A stretch of 64,000 nt of DNA from Opitutaceae bacterium (GCA_028284235.1 JANQSC010000023.1:1-64000); one strand, 5' to 3'; positions 17,217 through 26,697 are shown, numbered from the stretch's first letter. Program-made: numbers and translations. Notes: generated by a model from the letters alone, not told the origin.

Positions 17217-18875
17217 ATGAGATTCCGTTTCTTGCTCTCCGTTCTCCTGTTTCCTGTGTTTCTTTTCAGCGTCTCCGCCCGCGCCGCTGATTCGCGTCCC
17301 AATATTGTCCTGGTTTTAGTCGACGACATGGGCTGGTCGAATATCGGCTGCTACGGCGGAATGGTGGAAACGCCGACGATCGATCGCCTGGCCGAGAACG
17401 GACTGCGATTCAACCAGTTCTACAACGCGGCCCGATGCTGTCCGACCCGGGCGACCTTGATGACCGGGCTGCATCCGCACGAGACGGGAATAGGGCATAT
17501 GACCCTGCCGAATCGCCCCGTGGCGGATCCCGAGCCAGGAGAGGCGACTTCCTATTTCGCGCTGGTGGAAGCGGATCGCTTTCGCATTCCCACCGCTTAT
17601 CAAGGCTGGTTGAAAAACTGGATACCGACTTTGCCGGAGATGCTAAAGGAGGCCGGCTACGGGACCTACATGACCGGAAAGTGGCACTTGGGCAGCGAGA
17701 AAAAATCCACTTGGCCGCTACAGCGGGGCTTCGACAAGTTTTACGGCCATCTGGCCGGCACCTCGGACTTCTTCGTCCCGGCCAACTTGTATCGCGGCAA
17801 TCAGCCGATCCAAGCCGAAGGGGAACGCTACTACATCACCGACGCCATTACGGACGAGGCGATCAAGTATTTGAATAATCACGACAGGCGGAAAGACGAC
17901 GAGCCGTTCTTTTTGTACCTCGCCTACAACGCTCCCCATTTTCCGCTGCAATGCATGCCTGAAGACTATGAGCGGTACGTGGGCAAGTTCATGGAAGGCT
18001 GGGACGCGTTGCGAGCGAAGCGGCTGGAGAAGCAAAAACGGATGGGCCTGGTGCCGGAGAATACGACCTTGGCCCCGCGACCCGAGATCGTGCCGGCTTG
18101 GAACACTTTGGACGAACAGAAGAAAGTCGAGATGGACGCGATCATGGCGACCTACGCGGCCATGATCGACCGCGTGGACCAGAACCTGGGCAAGCTGGTC
18201 GAGAACCTGGAAGATTCCGGGGAGTTCGACAATACGCTCATCGTCTTTCTCTCGGACAACGGGGGCGAAGCGGAGTCGGGCCCGTTCGGGCGCTTTGAAT
18301 ACGAAAATCTCGGCCAATACGGCAAGGGGGGCAACAAGTATGGTCGCGGCTGGGCGACACTTTCCAATACTCCGTTTCGTGAATACAAGCACTACGCCCA
18401 TCAGGGCGGCGTGCAAACGCCATTGGTGGTGAGCTGGCCGGATGGAATCGACGCCGCGCTGAACAGCTCGATCGTCGAGCAACCGAGCTATTTGCCCGAT
18501 TTGGTGGAAACGTTTTTAGAGCTGGGCGGCGCTTCTCGGCCGGCCATGAACGGCGGGAAGCCGATTCCGGCCGGACAAGGAATCAGTCTTTTGGATACGC
18601 TTCGCGGCAGTAAGGAGCCGGTGCACACCGCCCCGTTTTTCATCGAGCACGAAGGGAATCGGATCGCTCGCGACGGCAAGTGGAAGCTGGTTTCCTACTT
18701 CGACACGCCCTGGGAGCTTTACGATCTCGATGCGGACCGAAGCGAGAGCAATGATCTGGCGGGCCAGCATCCGGAAATCGTGAGCCGGCTGGACGAGGCC
18801 TACCAGAACTGGGCCCACCGCTCGAACGTGATCGACTGGAAGTACGCCAAAGAGTTCAACGTCTATAGGAGGTAG
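17217..18875 (+). CDS. Type I arylsulfatase, exported
   Basis: 552 aa. Signal peptide RFLLSVLLFPVFLFSVSARA, then NIVLVLVDDMGWSNIGCYGG carrying the calcium-binding Asp pair. Maturation motif CCPTR with C74 as predicted formylglycine, followed by ATLMTGLHPHETGIGHM. Further features are MTGKWHLGSEKKSTWPLQRGFDKFYGHLAG and FLSDNGGEAESGPFGRFEYEN, typical of arylsulfatase A-like enzymes from marine polysaccharide degraders. Acts in the periplasm on sulfate esters of unknown glycans. Convergent with the DM13 gene four bases downstream. The long insert after residue 250 (MEGWDALRAKRLEKQKRMG) is characteristic of the subgroup that includes Pseudomonas arylsulfatase AtsA relatives. Confidence 0.94.
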   Translation: MRFRFLLSVLLFPVFLFSVSARAADSRPNIVLVLVDDMGWSNIGCYGGMVETPTIDRLAENGLRFNQFYNAARCCPTRATLMTGLHPHETGIGHMTLPNRPVADPEPGEATSYFALVEADRFRIPTAYQGWLKNWIPTLPEMLKEAGYGTYMTGKWHLGSEKKSTWPLQRGFDKFYGHLAGTSDFFVPANLYRGNQPIQAEGERYYITDAITDEAIKYLNNHDRRKDDEPFFLYLAYNAPHFPLQCMPEDYERYVGKFMEGWDALRAKRLEKQKRMGLVPENTTLAPRPEIVPAWNTLDEQKKVEMDAIMATYAAMIDRVDQNLGKLVENLEDSGEFDNTLIVFLSDNGGEAESGPFGRFEYENLGQYGKGGNKYGRGWATLSNTPFREYKHYAHQGGVQTPLVVSWPDGIDAALNSSIVEQPSYLPDLVETFLELGGASRPAMNGGKPIPAGQGISLLDTLRGSKEPVHTAPFFIEHEGNRIARDGKWKLVSYFDTPWELYDLDADRSESNDLAGQHPEIVSRLDEAYQNWAHRSNVIDWKYAKEFNVYRR

Positions 18876-18879
18876 CCGC

Positions 18880-19290
18880 TCAGTTCAGCATTCCGCCACC
18901 CCAGAGGACGGCGTATTTTTCGCAGTGCACGAGCACGCTCCTATAGTTCGAAAGATCGATGTCGCCAGGAATCGGATACTTTTGCCCGCCCTTGACGCTT
19001 TTCAGTTTGGCGACGAGGACGCTGCCTTTCGTCGCGGTTTTCCCGTTTACTTTGGACAGCTCCATTGGCGAGAGGAAGATTTTCAGGTCGGGGCCGTTTT
19101 TGGCTTTGAAATTGTCTTTGAAGACGACGTAGTTCCGATCCCCTTCGGCGACGATTTCCCAGTCGCCGGCGATCGACTTTTGTTTTTGGACGAGGTCGCC
19201 CGCGTGCAGGGTTTCGCCTGCGAAGGCGCTGTTGAAGGCGGCGAAGGCCAGTGTGGCGATCGCGAGAAAAAAGGTCTGTCTTAGCTTCAT
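18880..19290 (-). CDS. DM13-domain exported protein
   Basis: 136 aa: signal peptide (TFFLAIATLAFAAFNSAFAG) followed by one DM13-like domain of about 105 residues. Visible family features are the GDWEIVAEGDRNYVVFKDNFKAKNGPDLKIFLSP core and the C-terminal HCEKYAVLWGGGML, which contains the conserved near-invariant Cys. DM13 domains are proposed to carry out redox or electron-transfer functions, often next to DOMON or cytochrome domains; here the domain stands alone. No partner is adjacent on the same strand. It is convergent with a sulfatase and divergent from the RND efflux operon. A specific function is not known. Confidence 0.75.
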   Translation of the reverse strand: MKLRQTFFLAIATLAFAAFNSAFAGETLHAGDLVQKQKSIAGDWEIVAEGDRNYVVFKDNFKAKNGPDLKIFLSPMELSKVNGKTATKGSVLVAKLKSVKGGQKYPIPGDIDLSNYRSVLVHCEKYAVLWGGGMLN

Positions 19291-19375
19291 GGTGATTTCG
19301 TTTTGTGGCTTGGTGGAGTGAACGAACGGCAGTATGTCAGGATTGCGTTTTTACGCTTGGCTAAGCGCGCATGAA

Positions 19376-19389
19376 CATTCATATGAATG
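19376..19389. promoter_or_regulatory. 14-base perfect palindrome upstream of the efflux operon
   Basis: CATTCATATGAATG is a perfect palindrome located about 125 bases before the RND operon ATG and 86 bases beyond the DM13 start. Efflux operons are often controlled by dimeric repressors, so an operator role is plausible. No regulator gene lies adjacent. The rest of 19291-19514 shows no supportable gene. Confidence 0.4.
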
Positions 19390-19514
19390 AGCCAGTCGAC
19401 TATTGCCCGCGCGTCTTCACGGGGCAGGGTGCGTAGTCGGCTGGGAAGGCGTTTCTCTGGGAGGAGGAATGTGTCAGACGCTATTTTAGGGTTGTTCAAA
19501 TTATCTGTCGTACC

Positions 19515-20618
19515 ATGTGGAAAACATTCGTTGTCGTCTTCGTAGTCATCATTGGGATTCTCGCGGGGATTGTATTTGTAAAGGGGCCGCAACTGTTCGG
19601 GCCGCCTCCGCCATTCGTGTTGCCCCCGGAGTCAGTCACTTCGGGAGTTGCCGAGGAGATGGTTTGGGAGAACGCGGTGCGAGCGGTCGGGACTTTGCGG
19701 GCGTCGCAGGGCGTCACGGTTTCGGCTGAAGTTTCGGGCACGATATCCAAGATCCATTTCGAGTCCGGGCAATCGGTTTCCAAAGGCGACTTGCTCTTCG
19801 AGCTGGATACGTCCGCGGAGCGGGCCCAGCTGGAGTCAGCCGAAGCGACGGCGGCCCTGGCCGAGGTGAACCTGAGACGTTCGCGGGAGCTGCGGGAGAG
19901 CCGTTCGATCGCCCAGTCGGAGTTGGATACCGCGGAAGCGCGGGAAAAGGAGGCGCGGGCGGCCCTGGCCCAGATTCAGGCAATCATGGACAAGCGGGTC
20001 GTTCGCGCGCCGTTCAGTGGTCGGCTCGGCATCCGGGAAGTGGACGTGGGCGAGTATTTGAATCCAGGATCGCCGGTGGTGTCGCTGCAAGCGGTCGATC
20101 CGATCTACGTGGATTTCTCGCTGCCCCAGCAGCAGTTGAGCAAGGTTTCCACGGGATTTGAATTGCGCGTGGAGCTGGACACGTATCCGGGCGACTCGTT
20201 CATGGGCGCCGTGGAGGCGGTGGATCCGGACTTGGATCTGAACAACCGGATGTTCCGGGCTCGAGGCGAACTCGCCAACGCGGACGGCCGGTTGCGCCCG
20301 GGGATGTTCGCCAACGTGAGCGTCTTGCAGCCGGAGCCTTTGAAGGTAGTGGCGATCCCGGGAACGGCGGTTTACTACCAGGCGTACGGGAATTCGATCT
20401 TCGTCATCAAAGACTCGGAAGAAGGAAAAGTCGTTGAACAGCGCTTCGTTCAACTCGGGCGCACGCAGGGGGACTTCGTCTCTATACTAGAAGGGCTCGA
20501 GGCGGGCGAGGAGGTCGTCACGACCGGAGTCTTCAAACTCTTCAATGGCCGCTCCGTCTTTGTCGACAATTCGAAAGCCCTGGCGGTTTCGCTTAACCCG
20601 GATCTGGCCGACTCCTAG
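19515..20618 (+). CDS. RND efflux periplasmic adaptor subunit (membrane fusion protein)
   Basis: 367 aa. N-terminal membrane anchor (FVVVFVVIIGILAGIVFVKG), then the two halves of a biotinyl-lipoyl domain (SAEVSGTISKIHFESGQSVSKGDLLFELD and RAPFSGRLGIREVDVGEYLNPG) flanking a coiled-coil hairpin of about 60 residues (ELDTAEAREKEARAALAQIQ). The beta-barrel DPIYVDFSLPQQQLSKV and the membrane-proximal domain follow. It bridges the inner-membrane pump encoded 21 bases downstream to the outer-membrane channel gene after it. Sequence style is of the AcrA/MexE group for hydrophobic drug efflux rather than the heavy-metal CusB group. First gene of a three-gene operon. Confidence 0.93.
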   Translation: MWKTFVVVFVVIIGILAGIVFVKGPQLFGPPPPFVLPPESVTSGVAEEMVWENAVRAVGTLRASQGVTVSAEVSGTISKIHFESGQSVSKGDLLFELDTSAERAQLESAEATAALAEVNLRRSRELRESRSIAQSELDTAEAREKEARAALAQIQAIMDKRVVRAPFSGRLGIREVDVGEYLNPGSPVVSLQAVDPIYVDFSLPQQQLSKVSTGFELRVELDTYPGDSFMGAVEAVDPDLDLNNRMFRARGELANADGRLRPGMFANVSVLQPEPLKVVAIPGTAVYYQAYGNSIFVIKDSEEGKVVEQRFVQLGRTQGDFVSILEGLEAGEEVVTTGVFKLFNGRSVFVDNSKALAVSLNPDLADS

Positions 20619-20639
20619 TCGTCGCCCAACCAATACGCT

Positions 20640-23600
20640 ATGAGCGAAACGACTAAAGCAATTACGGACATCTTTGTCCGGAGGCCGGTCCTGGCGATCG
20701 TCGTCAATCTGGTTATCATCATCGCAGGGGGACAGGCGATTTACAATGCCACCAGCGGGTCCGGCGGATTCACGGTGCGACAGTATCCAAAAAGCGAGAA
20801 CGCGTTGGTGACCGTGACCACTCCCTACATCGGAGCGGACGCCGAGCTGGTGAAGGGGTTCGTAACGACTCCCCTGGAGCGGGCCATCGCCGCGGCGGAC
20901 GGGATCGACTACATTGAGTCCAGCAGTATCCAAGGCCTTTCGACGATATCGATTCGATTGAAGTTGAATGTAGACGCGACCAAGGCGTTGGCGGAAATCT
21001 CTTCGAAGGTTGACCAAGTCCGCGGGGATTTGCCTCCGGAGTCGGAAGTGCCGATCATCAATATCGAAACGGCGGATACGCAGTTCGCCTCGATGTACTT
21101 GAGTTTCCGTTCGTCTAATCTCGCCCGCAATGAGGTCACCGACTACCTGACGCGCGTAGTTCAACCCGCCTTGACCGCGGTGAAAGGCGTCCAGCGAGCC
21201 GACATCCTGGGAGCGCGGACCTTCGCCATCCGCGTCTGGCTCAAGCCGGAGCGACTCGCGGCGATGAACATCAGCGCTACGGAGATTCGAGCCGCCTTGG
21301 CGGCCAACAACGCCCTGTCGGCGGTCGGCCGGACTAAAGGCAGCTACGAGCAAATCAATTTGAGCTCCAATACCAACCTCACTTCGCTCAAGGAGTTCCA
21401 GGAACTAGTGCTGCGCGAGGATGAAAACCGCATCATTCGTTTGTCCGACGTGGCGGATGTCGAGTTGGGGGCGGAGAGCTACGACGCGGACGTTCGCTTC
21501 GGCGGCGAACAAGCGGTGTTCATGGGCGTGTGGACCATGCCCTCGGCAAACTCCCTCGACGTCATCAAGCGGGTTCGCGAGGAAGTCGAAGCGATGCAGT
21601 CGCGGTTTCCCGTCGGATTCGAGGGAGGCGTCGCGTATGACGCGACTGAATACATCGATACGGCATTGAACGAAGTCGTCGTCACTTTGACGGAGACCCT
21701 GATGATTGTCGTCGTGGTGATTTTCCTGTTCCTGGGATCGATCCGATCCGTGTTGGTGCCAGTGGTGGCGATACCGGTTTCGCTCATTGGCGGTGTGTTT
21801 CTGATGCAGGTGTTCGGCTTCAGTATCAACTTGCTCACCCTGCTGGCTATCGTGCTCGCGGTGGGTCTGGTCGTGGACGACGCCATTGTCGTCGTGGAAA
21901 ACGTCGAGCGTCACTTGCGCGAGGGATACTCGCCCTTCGACGCGGCCTTGCACGGCGCCCGCGAACTGGTGGGGCCGATTATCGCCACGACCATTACCTT
22001 GGCGGCGGTCTACGCCCCGATCGCGTTTCAGGGCGGTTTGACCGGATCGCTTTTCCGCGAGTTTACCATAACGCTCGCGGGGGCGGTGATCGTATCCAGC
22101 GTCGTGGCGCTCACCTTGTCGCCGATGATGTCTTCCAAAGTGCTCAAGCCGAAAGGAGTCGAAAAGGGATTGCCGGGATTGATCAATCGGATCTTCGATC
22201 GCCTGCGCGAGCGTTACCGGAAAATTGTGGGCGGAACCTTGAAAGCCCGTCCTGCGATTTACGTCCTGTGGGGGTTTCTGACCTTTCTCGTGCTACCGCT
22301 ATACGTGATGTCCTCGATGTCGACCGAGCTGGCGCCGACGGAGGACCAAGGCATCATTTTTGGAATTCTAAGCACGCCCTCGAACTCGACGATCGACCAG
22401 ACCAGCCACTTTGCCGGGCAGGTACAAGAAGTGTTTCAGTCGACTCCAGAATACGACTACTCGTTTCAAATCACCTTTCCGACCGGCGGTTTTGGCGGTA
22501 TGATCGTGCAGCCTTGGGACCAACGCGAACGGCATATCATCGACATTCGGCAGAGCGTCATCCCCCAGCTCGCGGCGGTGCCGGGGATTCAATTGTTTCC
22601 GGTGCTTCCGCCGTCCTTGCCGGGAGGCAGCAACTTTCCGGTGGAGTACGTGATCTCGTCTACCGCGGACCCGGAGCAGATCGCTGCCCTGGCTCAGGAA
22701 GTGGCTCAAAACGCGGCGGCGTCGGGCCTCTTTGCGTTCCCGCCCGAGCTCGATGTAAAGATCGACGAGCCGCAGTCGAAGATCATTTTCGACCGCGACA
22801 AAGTGGCGGCGCTCGGATTGAACCTGTCGGACGTCGGCAATGATCTCAGCGTGTTGCTGGGAGGCAACTTCGTGAACCGCTTCTCTATCGACGGCCGCAG
22901 CTACAAGGTGATTCCACAAGTGAAGCGGTCGGGCCGTCTCGCCCCGGAAGACTTGGTAGAGATGTACGTGCGTGGCCCGGAAGGGAACCTCGTTCCGCTG
23001 TCGAGTTTCGCCACGATCGAAAACCGGGTGCGGCCACGCAGCTTGAACCGGTTCAATCAGCTCAATTCCGTCAAAATCTCGGGAATCGCCATGGCTCCCT
23101 TGGACACGGCCTTGAAAACCCTCGAGGAGGAGTCGGCGAAAATTCTGCCCAACGGTTACGTTATCGACTACGCGGGCGAGTCGCGCCAGTTGCGGGAAGA
23201 GGGGAGCCGTTTCTTGCCGATGCTGCTACTCGCTCTTGTATTGGTTTTTCTCGTACTTGCAGCGCAATTCAACTCGTTTCGCGATCCGCTGATCATTTTG
23301 CTGGGGTCGGTCCCGCTCGGCATGTTCGGAGCGCTGATCTTTACGGGCATGCGAGCTCCGGGGGATCCCTGGACGCCGCATTGGTCCTGGGGCTGGACGA
23401 CGTCCTGGAATATCTATTCGCAAGTCGGAATGATCACGCTTCTGGGCTTGGTTACGAAGAACAGCATTCTCATCGTGGAGTTCGCCAATGTGCTGCAGCG
23501 TCGGGGGCTGCCGAAATTGCAAGCGGCCCGAGACGCGGCGGCGACGCGCCTGCGGCCGATTTTGATGACCTCCGCGGCGACGGTGTTCGGCCACATGATG

Positions 23601-23765
23601 CTGGTGTTCGTTTCGGGCGCAGGCGCGGCGGCGCGGAATTCGATCGGACTTGTGCTCGTGGGAGGCATGGCCATTGGAACGCTGTTCACGCTGTTTATCG
23701 TTCCTTCGCTCTATATGTTGCTAGCGAAAGACCGTGGAAACGGAAACACGGAGGTGACGGTATGA
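20640..23765 (+). CDS. RND multidrug efflux transporter, inner-membrane permease (HAE1 type)
   Basis: 1041 aa, full length for AcrB/MexF-type pumps. N-terminal FVRRPVLAIVVNLVIIIAGG is TM1. The proton-relay Asp pair lies in TM4 (LAVGLVVDDAIVVVENVERH, D413/D414) and the partner Lys in TM10 (GLVTKNSILIVEF, K940, matching AcrB numbering). Two large periplasmic loops and about 12 membrane helices are evident. A short insert, MRAPGDPWTPHWSWGWTT, near residue 905 precedes that Lys helix. It exports amphipathic compounds using the proton gradient, with the adaptor upstream and the TolC-like channel downstream. Its TGA stop overlaps the next gene's ATG (ATGA). The last codons contain the ribosome site for the next gene. 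Confidence 0.95.
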   Translation: MSETTKAITDIFVRRPVLAIVVNLVIIIAGGQAIYNATSGSGGFTVRQYPKSENALVTVTTPYIGADAELVKGFVTTPLERAIAAADGIDYIESSSIQGLSTISIRLKLNVDATKALAEISSKVDQVRGDLPPESEVPIINIETADTQFASMYLSFRSSNLARNEVTDYLTRVVQPALTAVKGVQRADILGARTFAIRVWLKPERLAAMNISATEIRAALAANNALSAVGRTKGSYEQINLSSNTNLTSLKEFQELVLREDENRIIRLSDVADVELGAESYDADVRFGGEQAVFMGVWTMPSANSLDVIKRVREEVEAMQSRFPVGFEGGVAYDATEYIDTALNEVVVTLTETLMIVVVVIFLFLGSIRSVLVPVVAIPVSLIGGVFLMQVFGFSINLLTLLAIVLAVGLVVDDAIVVVENVERHLREGYSPFDAALHGARELVGPIIATTITLAAVYAPIAFQGGLTGSLFREFTITLAGAVIVSSVVALTLSPMMSSKVLKPKGVEKGLPGLINRIFDRLRERYRKIVGGTLKARPAIYVLWGFLTFLVLPLYVMSSMSTELAPTEDQGIIFGILSTPSNSTIDQTSHFAGQVQEVFQSTPEYDYSFQITFPTGGFGGMIVQPWDQRERHIIDIRQSVIPQLAAVPGIQLFPVLPPSLPGGSNFPVEYVISSTADPEQIAALAQEVAQNAAASGLFAFPPELDVKIDEPQSKIIFDRDKVAALGLNLSDVGNDLSVLLGGNFVNRFSIDGRSYKVIPQVKRSGRLAPEDLVEMYVRGPEGNLVPLSSFATIENRVRPRSLNRFNQLNSVKISGIAMAPLDTALKTLEEESAKILPNGYVIDYAGESRQLREEGSRFLPMLLLALVLVFLVLAAQFNSFRDPLIILLGSVPLGMFGALIFTGMRAPGDPWTPHWSWGWTTSWNIYSQVGMITLLGLVTKNSILIVEFANVLQRRGLPKLQAARDAAATRLRPILMTSAATVFGHMMLVFVSGAGAAARNSIGLVLVGGMAIGTLFTLFIVPSLYMLLAKDRGNGNTEVTV
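23750..23757 (+). promoter_or_regulatory. Ribosome binding site that fixes the tolC-like start at 23762
   Basis: GGAGGTGA lies four bases before the ATG at 23762, inside the last codons of the RND permease. No comparable site precedes the alternative ATG at 23873. This favours the upstream start and hence translation through the family B repeat. Confidence 0.7.
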
Positions 23766-25225
23766 ATCGGGTGATGCGAATTTACTCACGTAGGGCCGGC
23801 GCTTGCGCCGTGCCGCAATGTGGTAGTCGGATTTGGATACGCGGCGCGGCGCAAGCGCTGGCCCTACGTTTAATGGCAACCTTCTCGGCGTGGACTCTTC
23901 TGTTTTTCACCCTTCCTCTCGCGGCCCAAGACGCCGCGGATTTGCCGCCGCCGGTACCGGACACCTTCGACCTGCAAACGGCCTTGAACTACGCCTTGGA
24001 AAACAACTTCGCCATTCGGCAGGCGGTCGAGCAGATTGAGGAACAGGAAGGGATCATCGTCGAAGTGAAAGCGCGGACCCGTCCGACTCTCACTTTGGAT
24101 ACGGACTACCAGCGCTTGGACGAGGGGCTGAGCGAAGTCGTTGAAGGATTCGGGATCGCTCAAAAGGAAACCTGGGGGATCACGCTCAATTTGCGTCAAG
24201 CCTTGTATCAGGGCGGTGGGATCAAGGCCGCTTTGAAGGCGCAGGACCTCACCCGTCAATCGGTACGACTCTTCCTGGAGTCGACGATCATGGACGCCAT
24301 GCTGGAAGTGCGGACCCGCTACTACGCGACTTTGCTCGCCCGTGATCAAATCGAAGTGGAAGAGCAGAATATCGAACTGCTGGAAGAGGCCTTGGAGGAC
24401 GCTCGCAACCGCCTCAAGGCCGGATCGGTGTCGGACTTCGAAGTGCTCCGGGCGGAAGTGTTGCTCGCCAACGCCAAACCGGCCTTGATTCGCCGTCGCA
24501 GCGCCTTTCGCGTAGCGATCGACCAGCTGCGCCAAAGTATTGGATACGGGAACTATCGAAGGGATTCGGACAACTTGGAGAAAATCCCAGAGTTTCTCGG
24601 CGAGCTGGAATATCAGCCGGTCTCGTTCGACTTGGCCCATAGTTTGGATACCGCTTTGGAGTCGCGTTCCGAGTTGGAACGCTTGCGGCTAATCGAAGAG
24701 GCTCGCGACGCGGGGCTGGAAATCGCTCGAGCCGACTACCGTCCGAGCGTCGACTTGATCGGAAGCTACGGGAAGCGAAACAGCAATTTTTCCCGCGACT
24801 TCGATTCCGGTCCGGAAGGTTGGACCGTTGGCGTGGTCGCCAGCTGGGACATTTTCGATGGAGCGGCGCGCAAAGGCCGCGTCCGCCAGGCGCGCTCGCA
24901 GTTGGAACAGTCGCGGATCGAGCGCGAGTCGCTGCGCTTGGCGATTGAAGTCGAAGTGCGCCAGGCGATGTCGGAATTCCAGGAAGCCGAGGAGCTGGTC
25001 AACGCGGCGGGCAAGGCGGTGGAGCAAGCGGCGGAGGCGTTGCGGCTCGCGGACAGCCGATACGCAGCGGGCGCGATTAATCAGCTGGACGTCCTGGAGG
25101 CTCGGGTATCGCTGACGGAGTCGCGAACCAACCGATTGGAGGCGAACTACCGTCACTTGGTGGCGGTGGCTAATCTGCGCCGGGCCATCGGGGAAGGAAA
25201 GCCGGTAGACCCGTTCGAGGAGTAG
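23762..25225 (+). CDS. TolC-family outer membrane efflux protein with a repeat-encoded N-terminal extension
   Basis: 487 aa from the ATG at 23762, which has a strong ribosome site and overlaps the permease stop. Residues 10-36 are encoded by a family B palindromic repeat (RRAGACAVPQCG... RGAAQALALR), and then comes what looks like an ordinary signal peptide (MATFSAWTLLFFTLPLAAQ) starting at residue 38. The mature part has the duplicated TolC/OEP layout: FDLQTALNYALENNFAIRQA near the start, coiled-coil helices with LEEALEDARNRLKAGSVSDFEVLRAEV, and the second-half equivalent LRLADSRYAAGAINQLDVLEARVSL. Forms the outer-membrane channel of the efflux system. An internal start at 23873 cannot be excluded. 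Confidence 0.92.
   Translation: MNRVMRIYSRRAGACAVPQCGSRIWIRGAAQALALRLMATFSAWTLLFFTLPLAAQDAADLPPPVPDTFDLQTALNYALENNFAIRQAVEQIEEQEGIIVEVKARTRPTLTLDTDYQRLDEGLSEVVEGFGIAQKETWGITLNLRQALYQGGGIKAALKAQDLTRQSVRLFLESTIMDAMLEVRTRYYATLLARDQIEVEEQNIELLEEALEDARNRLKAGSVSDFEVLRAEVLLANAKPALIRRRSAFRVAIDQLRQSIGYGNYRRDSDNLEKIPEFLGELEYQPVSFDLAHSLDTALESRSELERLRLIEEARDAGLEIARADYRPSVDLIGSYGKRNSNFSRDFDSGPEGWTVGVVASWDIFDGAARKGRVRQARSQLEQSRIERESLRLAIEVEVRQAMSEFQEAEELVNAAGKAVEQAAEALRLADSRYAAGAINQLDVLEARVSLTESRTNRLEANYRHLVAVANLRRAIGEGKPVDPFEE
23789..23868. repeat. Family B palindromic repeat inside the tolC-like 5' coding end
   Basis: Arms CGTAGGGCCGGCGCTTGCGCC (23789 onward) and GGCGCAAGCGCTGGCCCTACG (to 23868) are inverted copies with one mismatch, separated by a GC-rich core with CCGTGCCGC and GCGGCGCGG. 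The element keeps an open reading frame through its whole length. Other full copies lie at 36054 and 52143. Confidence 0.85.
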
Positions 25226-25365
25226 GCGCGGGAGCTGGACGGGTTTTGAATCGCTCGAAGGTTCCTGCCCGCTGTAACATCCGGTTTGGCCGCTCGTCTA
25301 ACGGATAACAGACGTTTCCCCATTTTGGAGGCGATCGCCCGTTTAGACCGTAGCCATAGCAAACC

Positions 25366-26697
25366 ATGAACACAGCTGATCCTGATCGTTTTTCGAGTTT
25401 TCCAGTCCGTTTACCCCGCGGAGTTCGATCCGCATGGATCGCCCTGGGATACGCGGGAGCGATTGTTGTTCATGCGGGTCTGGACCAATCAGTGATCGCT
25501 TCCGGGGGGGACGTCGCGTCGGAGGAATGGTCGCAATGGCGCGGACCGAGCCGCGACGGAACTGCGCCTTCGGGCGATTGGCCGAACACTTTGGGAGAGT
25601 CGGCGTTGCGGTCCGAGTGGTCCGTCCCGCTGGCGGAAGGCTACGCCAGCCCGGTGTTGGCGGACGACAAAGTGTTTTCCGTAGAAACGCGGGACAAGAC
25701 GGAAGAAGTGGTTCGCGCCTTCGATCGGCGCGACGGGTCTCCGCTTTGGGAATACGTCGTCCCGGGGGCGATGAAGGTTCCGTTCTACGCGGCGAAAAAC
25801 GGGAGCTGGGCGCGTTCGACGCCCGCGACGGACGGGAGCCATTTGTACGTGTTGAGCATGGTCGACGTCTTGACCTGTCTCGACGCGCAAACGGGGAAAC
25901 CGGTCTGGCAGGTTGATTTCAAAGAGCGGGTCGGCGAACGCGTTCCCGCGTTTGGAGGGGTGTCGTCGCCGCTAATCGACGGAGATGCGCTGTTTATCCA
26001 GGGAGGATTTGCGGTGACTCAGGTGGACCGAAAATCTTCGGAAAGTCGTTGGCGCGTCCTGGAGGATCGCGGGGGCGTGTTTGGAGGGGCGTTCTCGTCG
26101 CCGATCATCGCGACGCTGGCGGGAAAGTCCCAACTGGTGGCCCAGACGCGAAGCACGCTTGCGGGCATTGATCGCGAAAGCGGAGAGGTGCTCTGGTCGA
26201 CACCCGTCAAAGCGTTTCGGGGGATGAACATCCTGACGCCTGCGGTCGCCGGGAATCGCGTGTTTACCGCGACCTATGGGGGCGGTTCGTTTTGCTTCGA
26301 AGTCAGCCGCGGACCGGAAGGGTTTTCGGTCGAGCCGGTTTGGCAACGGGAACAGGTTGAAGGCTACATGTCTTCGCCTGTAATTATCGATGGATACATA
26401 TACCATCACGGACGCGACAAACGGCTCCACTGCCTGAGCCTCGAAACAGGGGAGACTCGGTGGGTTACGGACGAGAAATTCGGAGACTATTGGTCGATGG
26501 TCGCGAACGGGTCGCGCGTGCTTGCGTTGGACGAAGACGGGACGCTGCGGCTGTTTGAAGCTTCGCCCGAGTCGTTTCGTCTCTTGGACGAGCGCCCGAT
26601 CAGCGACGAGCCGACTTGGGCTCATTTGGCCGTATCGCAGGGGCAGTTGTTCGTTCGCGGTTTGCGCAGCATGACTGCGTATCGGTGGGGCGATTGA
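25366..26697 (+). CDS. PQQ-like (BamB-type) beta-propeller repeat protein, exported
   Basis: 443 aa with a single N-terminal hydrophobic segment (WIALGYAGAIVVHAG) that anchors or exports it. The body starts with the WSQWRGPSRDGTA signature of the PQQ-binding-like propeller family common in Planctomycetota and Verrucomicrobiota, and has repeated blades ending in Trp-containing strands such as LDAQTGKPVWQVDF, IDRESGEVLWSTPV and LSLETGETRWVTDE. No heme motif. PQQ-coordinating residues are not clear, so it may be structural or binding rather than an enzyme. It begins 140 bases after the efflux operon and is followed by a family C repeat and a second propeller gene. Confidence 0.83.
   Translation: MNTADPDRFSSFPVRLPRGVRSAWIALGYAGAIVVHAGLDQSVIASGGDVASEEWSQWRGPSRDGTAPSGDWPNTLGESALRSEWSVPLAEGYASPVLADDKVFSVETRDKTEEVVRAFDRRDGSPLWEYVVPGAMKVPFYAAKNGSWARSTPATDGSHLYVLSMVDVLTCLDAQTGKPVWQVDFKERVGERVPAFGGVSSPLIDGDALFIQGGFAVTQVDRKSSESRWRVLEDRGGVFGGAFSSPIIATLAGKSQLVAQTRSTLAGIDRESGEVLWSTPVKAFRGMNILTPAVAGNRVFTATYGGGSFCFEVSRGPEGFSVEPVWQREQVEGYMSSPVIIDGYIYHHGRDKRLHCLSLETGETRWVTDEKFGDYWSMVANGSRVLALDEDGTLRLFEASPESFRLLDERPISDEPTWAHLAVSQGQLFVRGLRSMTAYRWGD

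Noticed and set aside
19287..19592. Minus-strand frame of about 100 codons between DM13 and the efflux adaptor
   Set aside because: It overlaps the 5' end of the adaptor gene, has no ribosome site and shows no family features; the palindrome at 19376 suggests a regulatory region.
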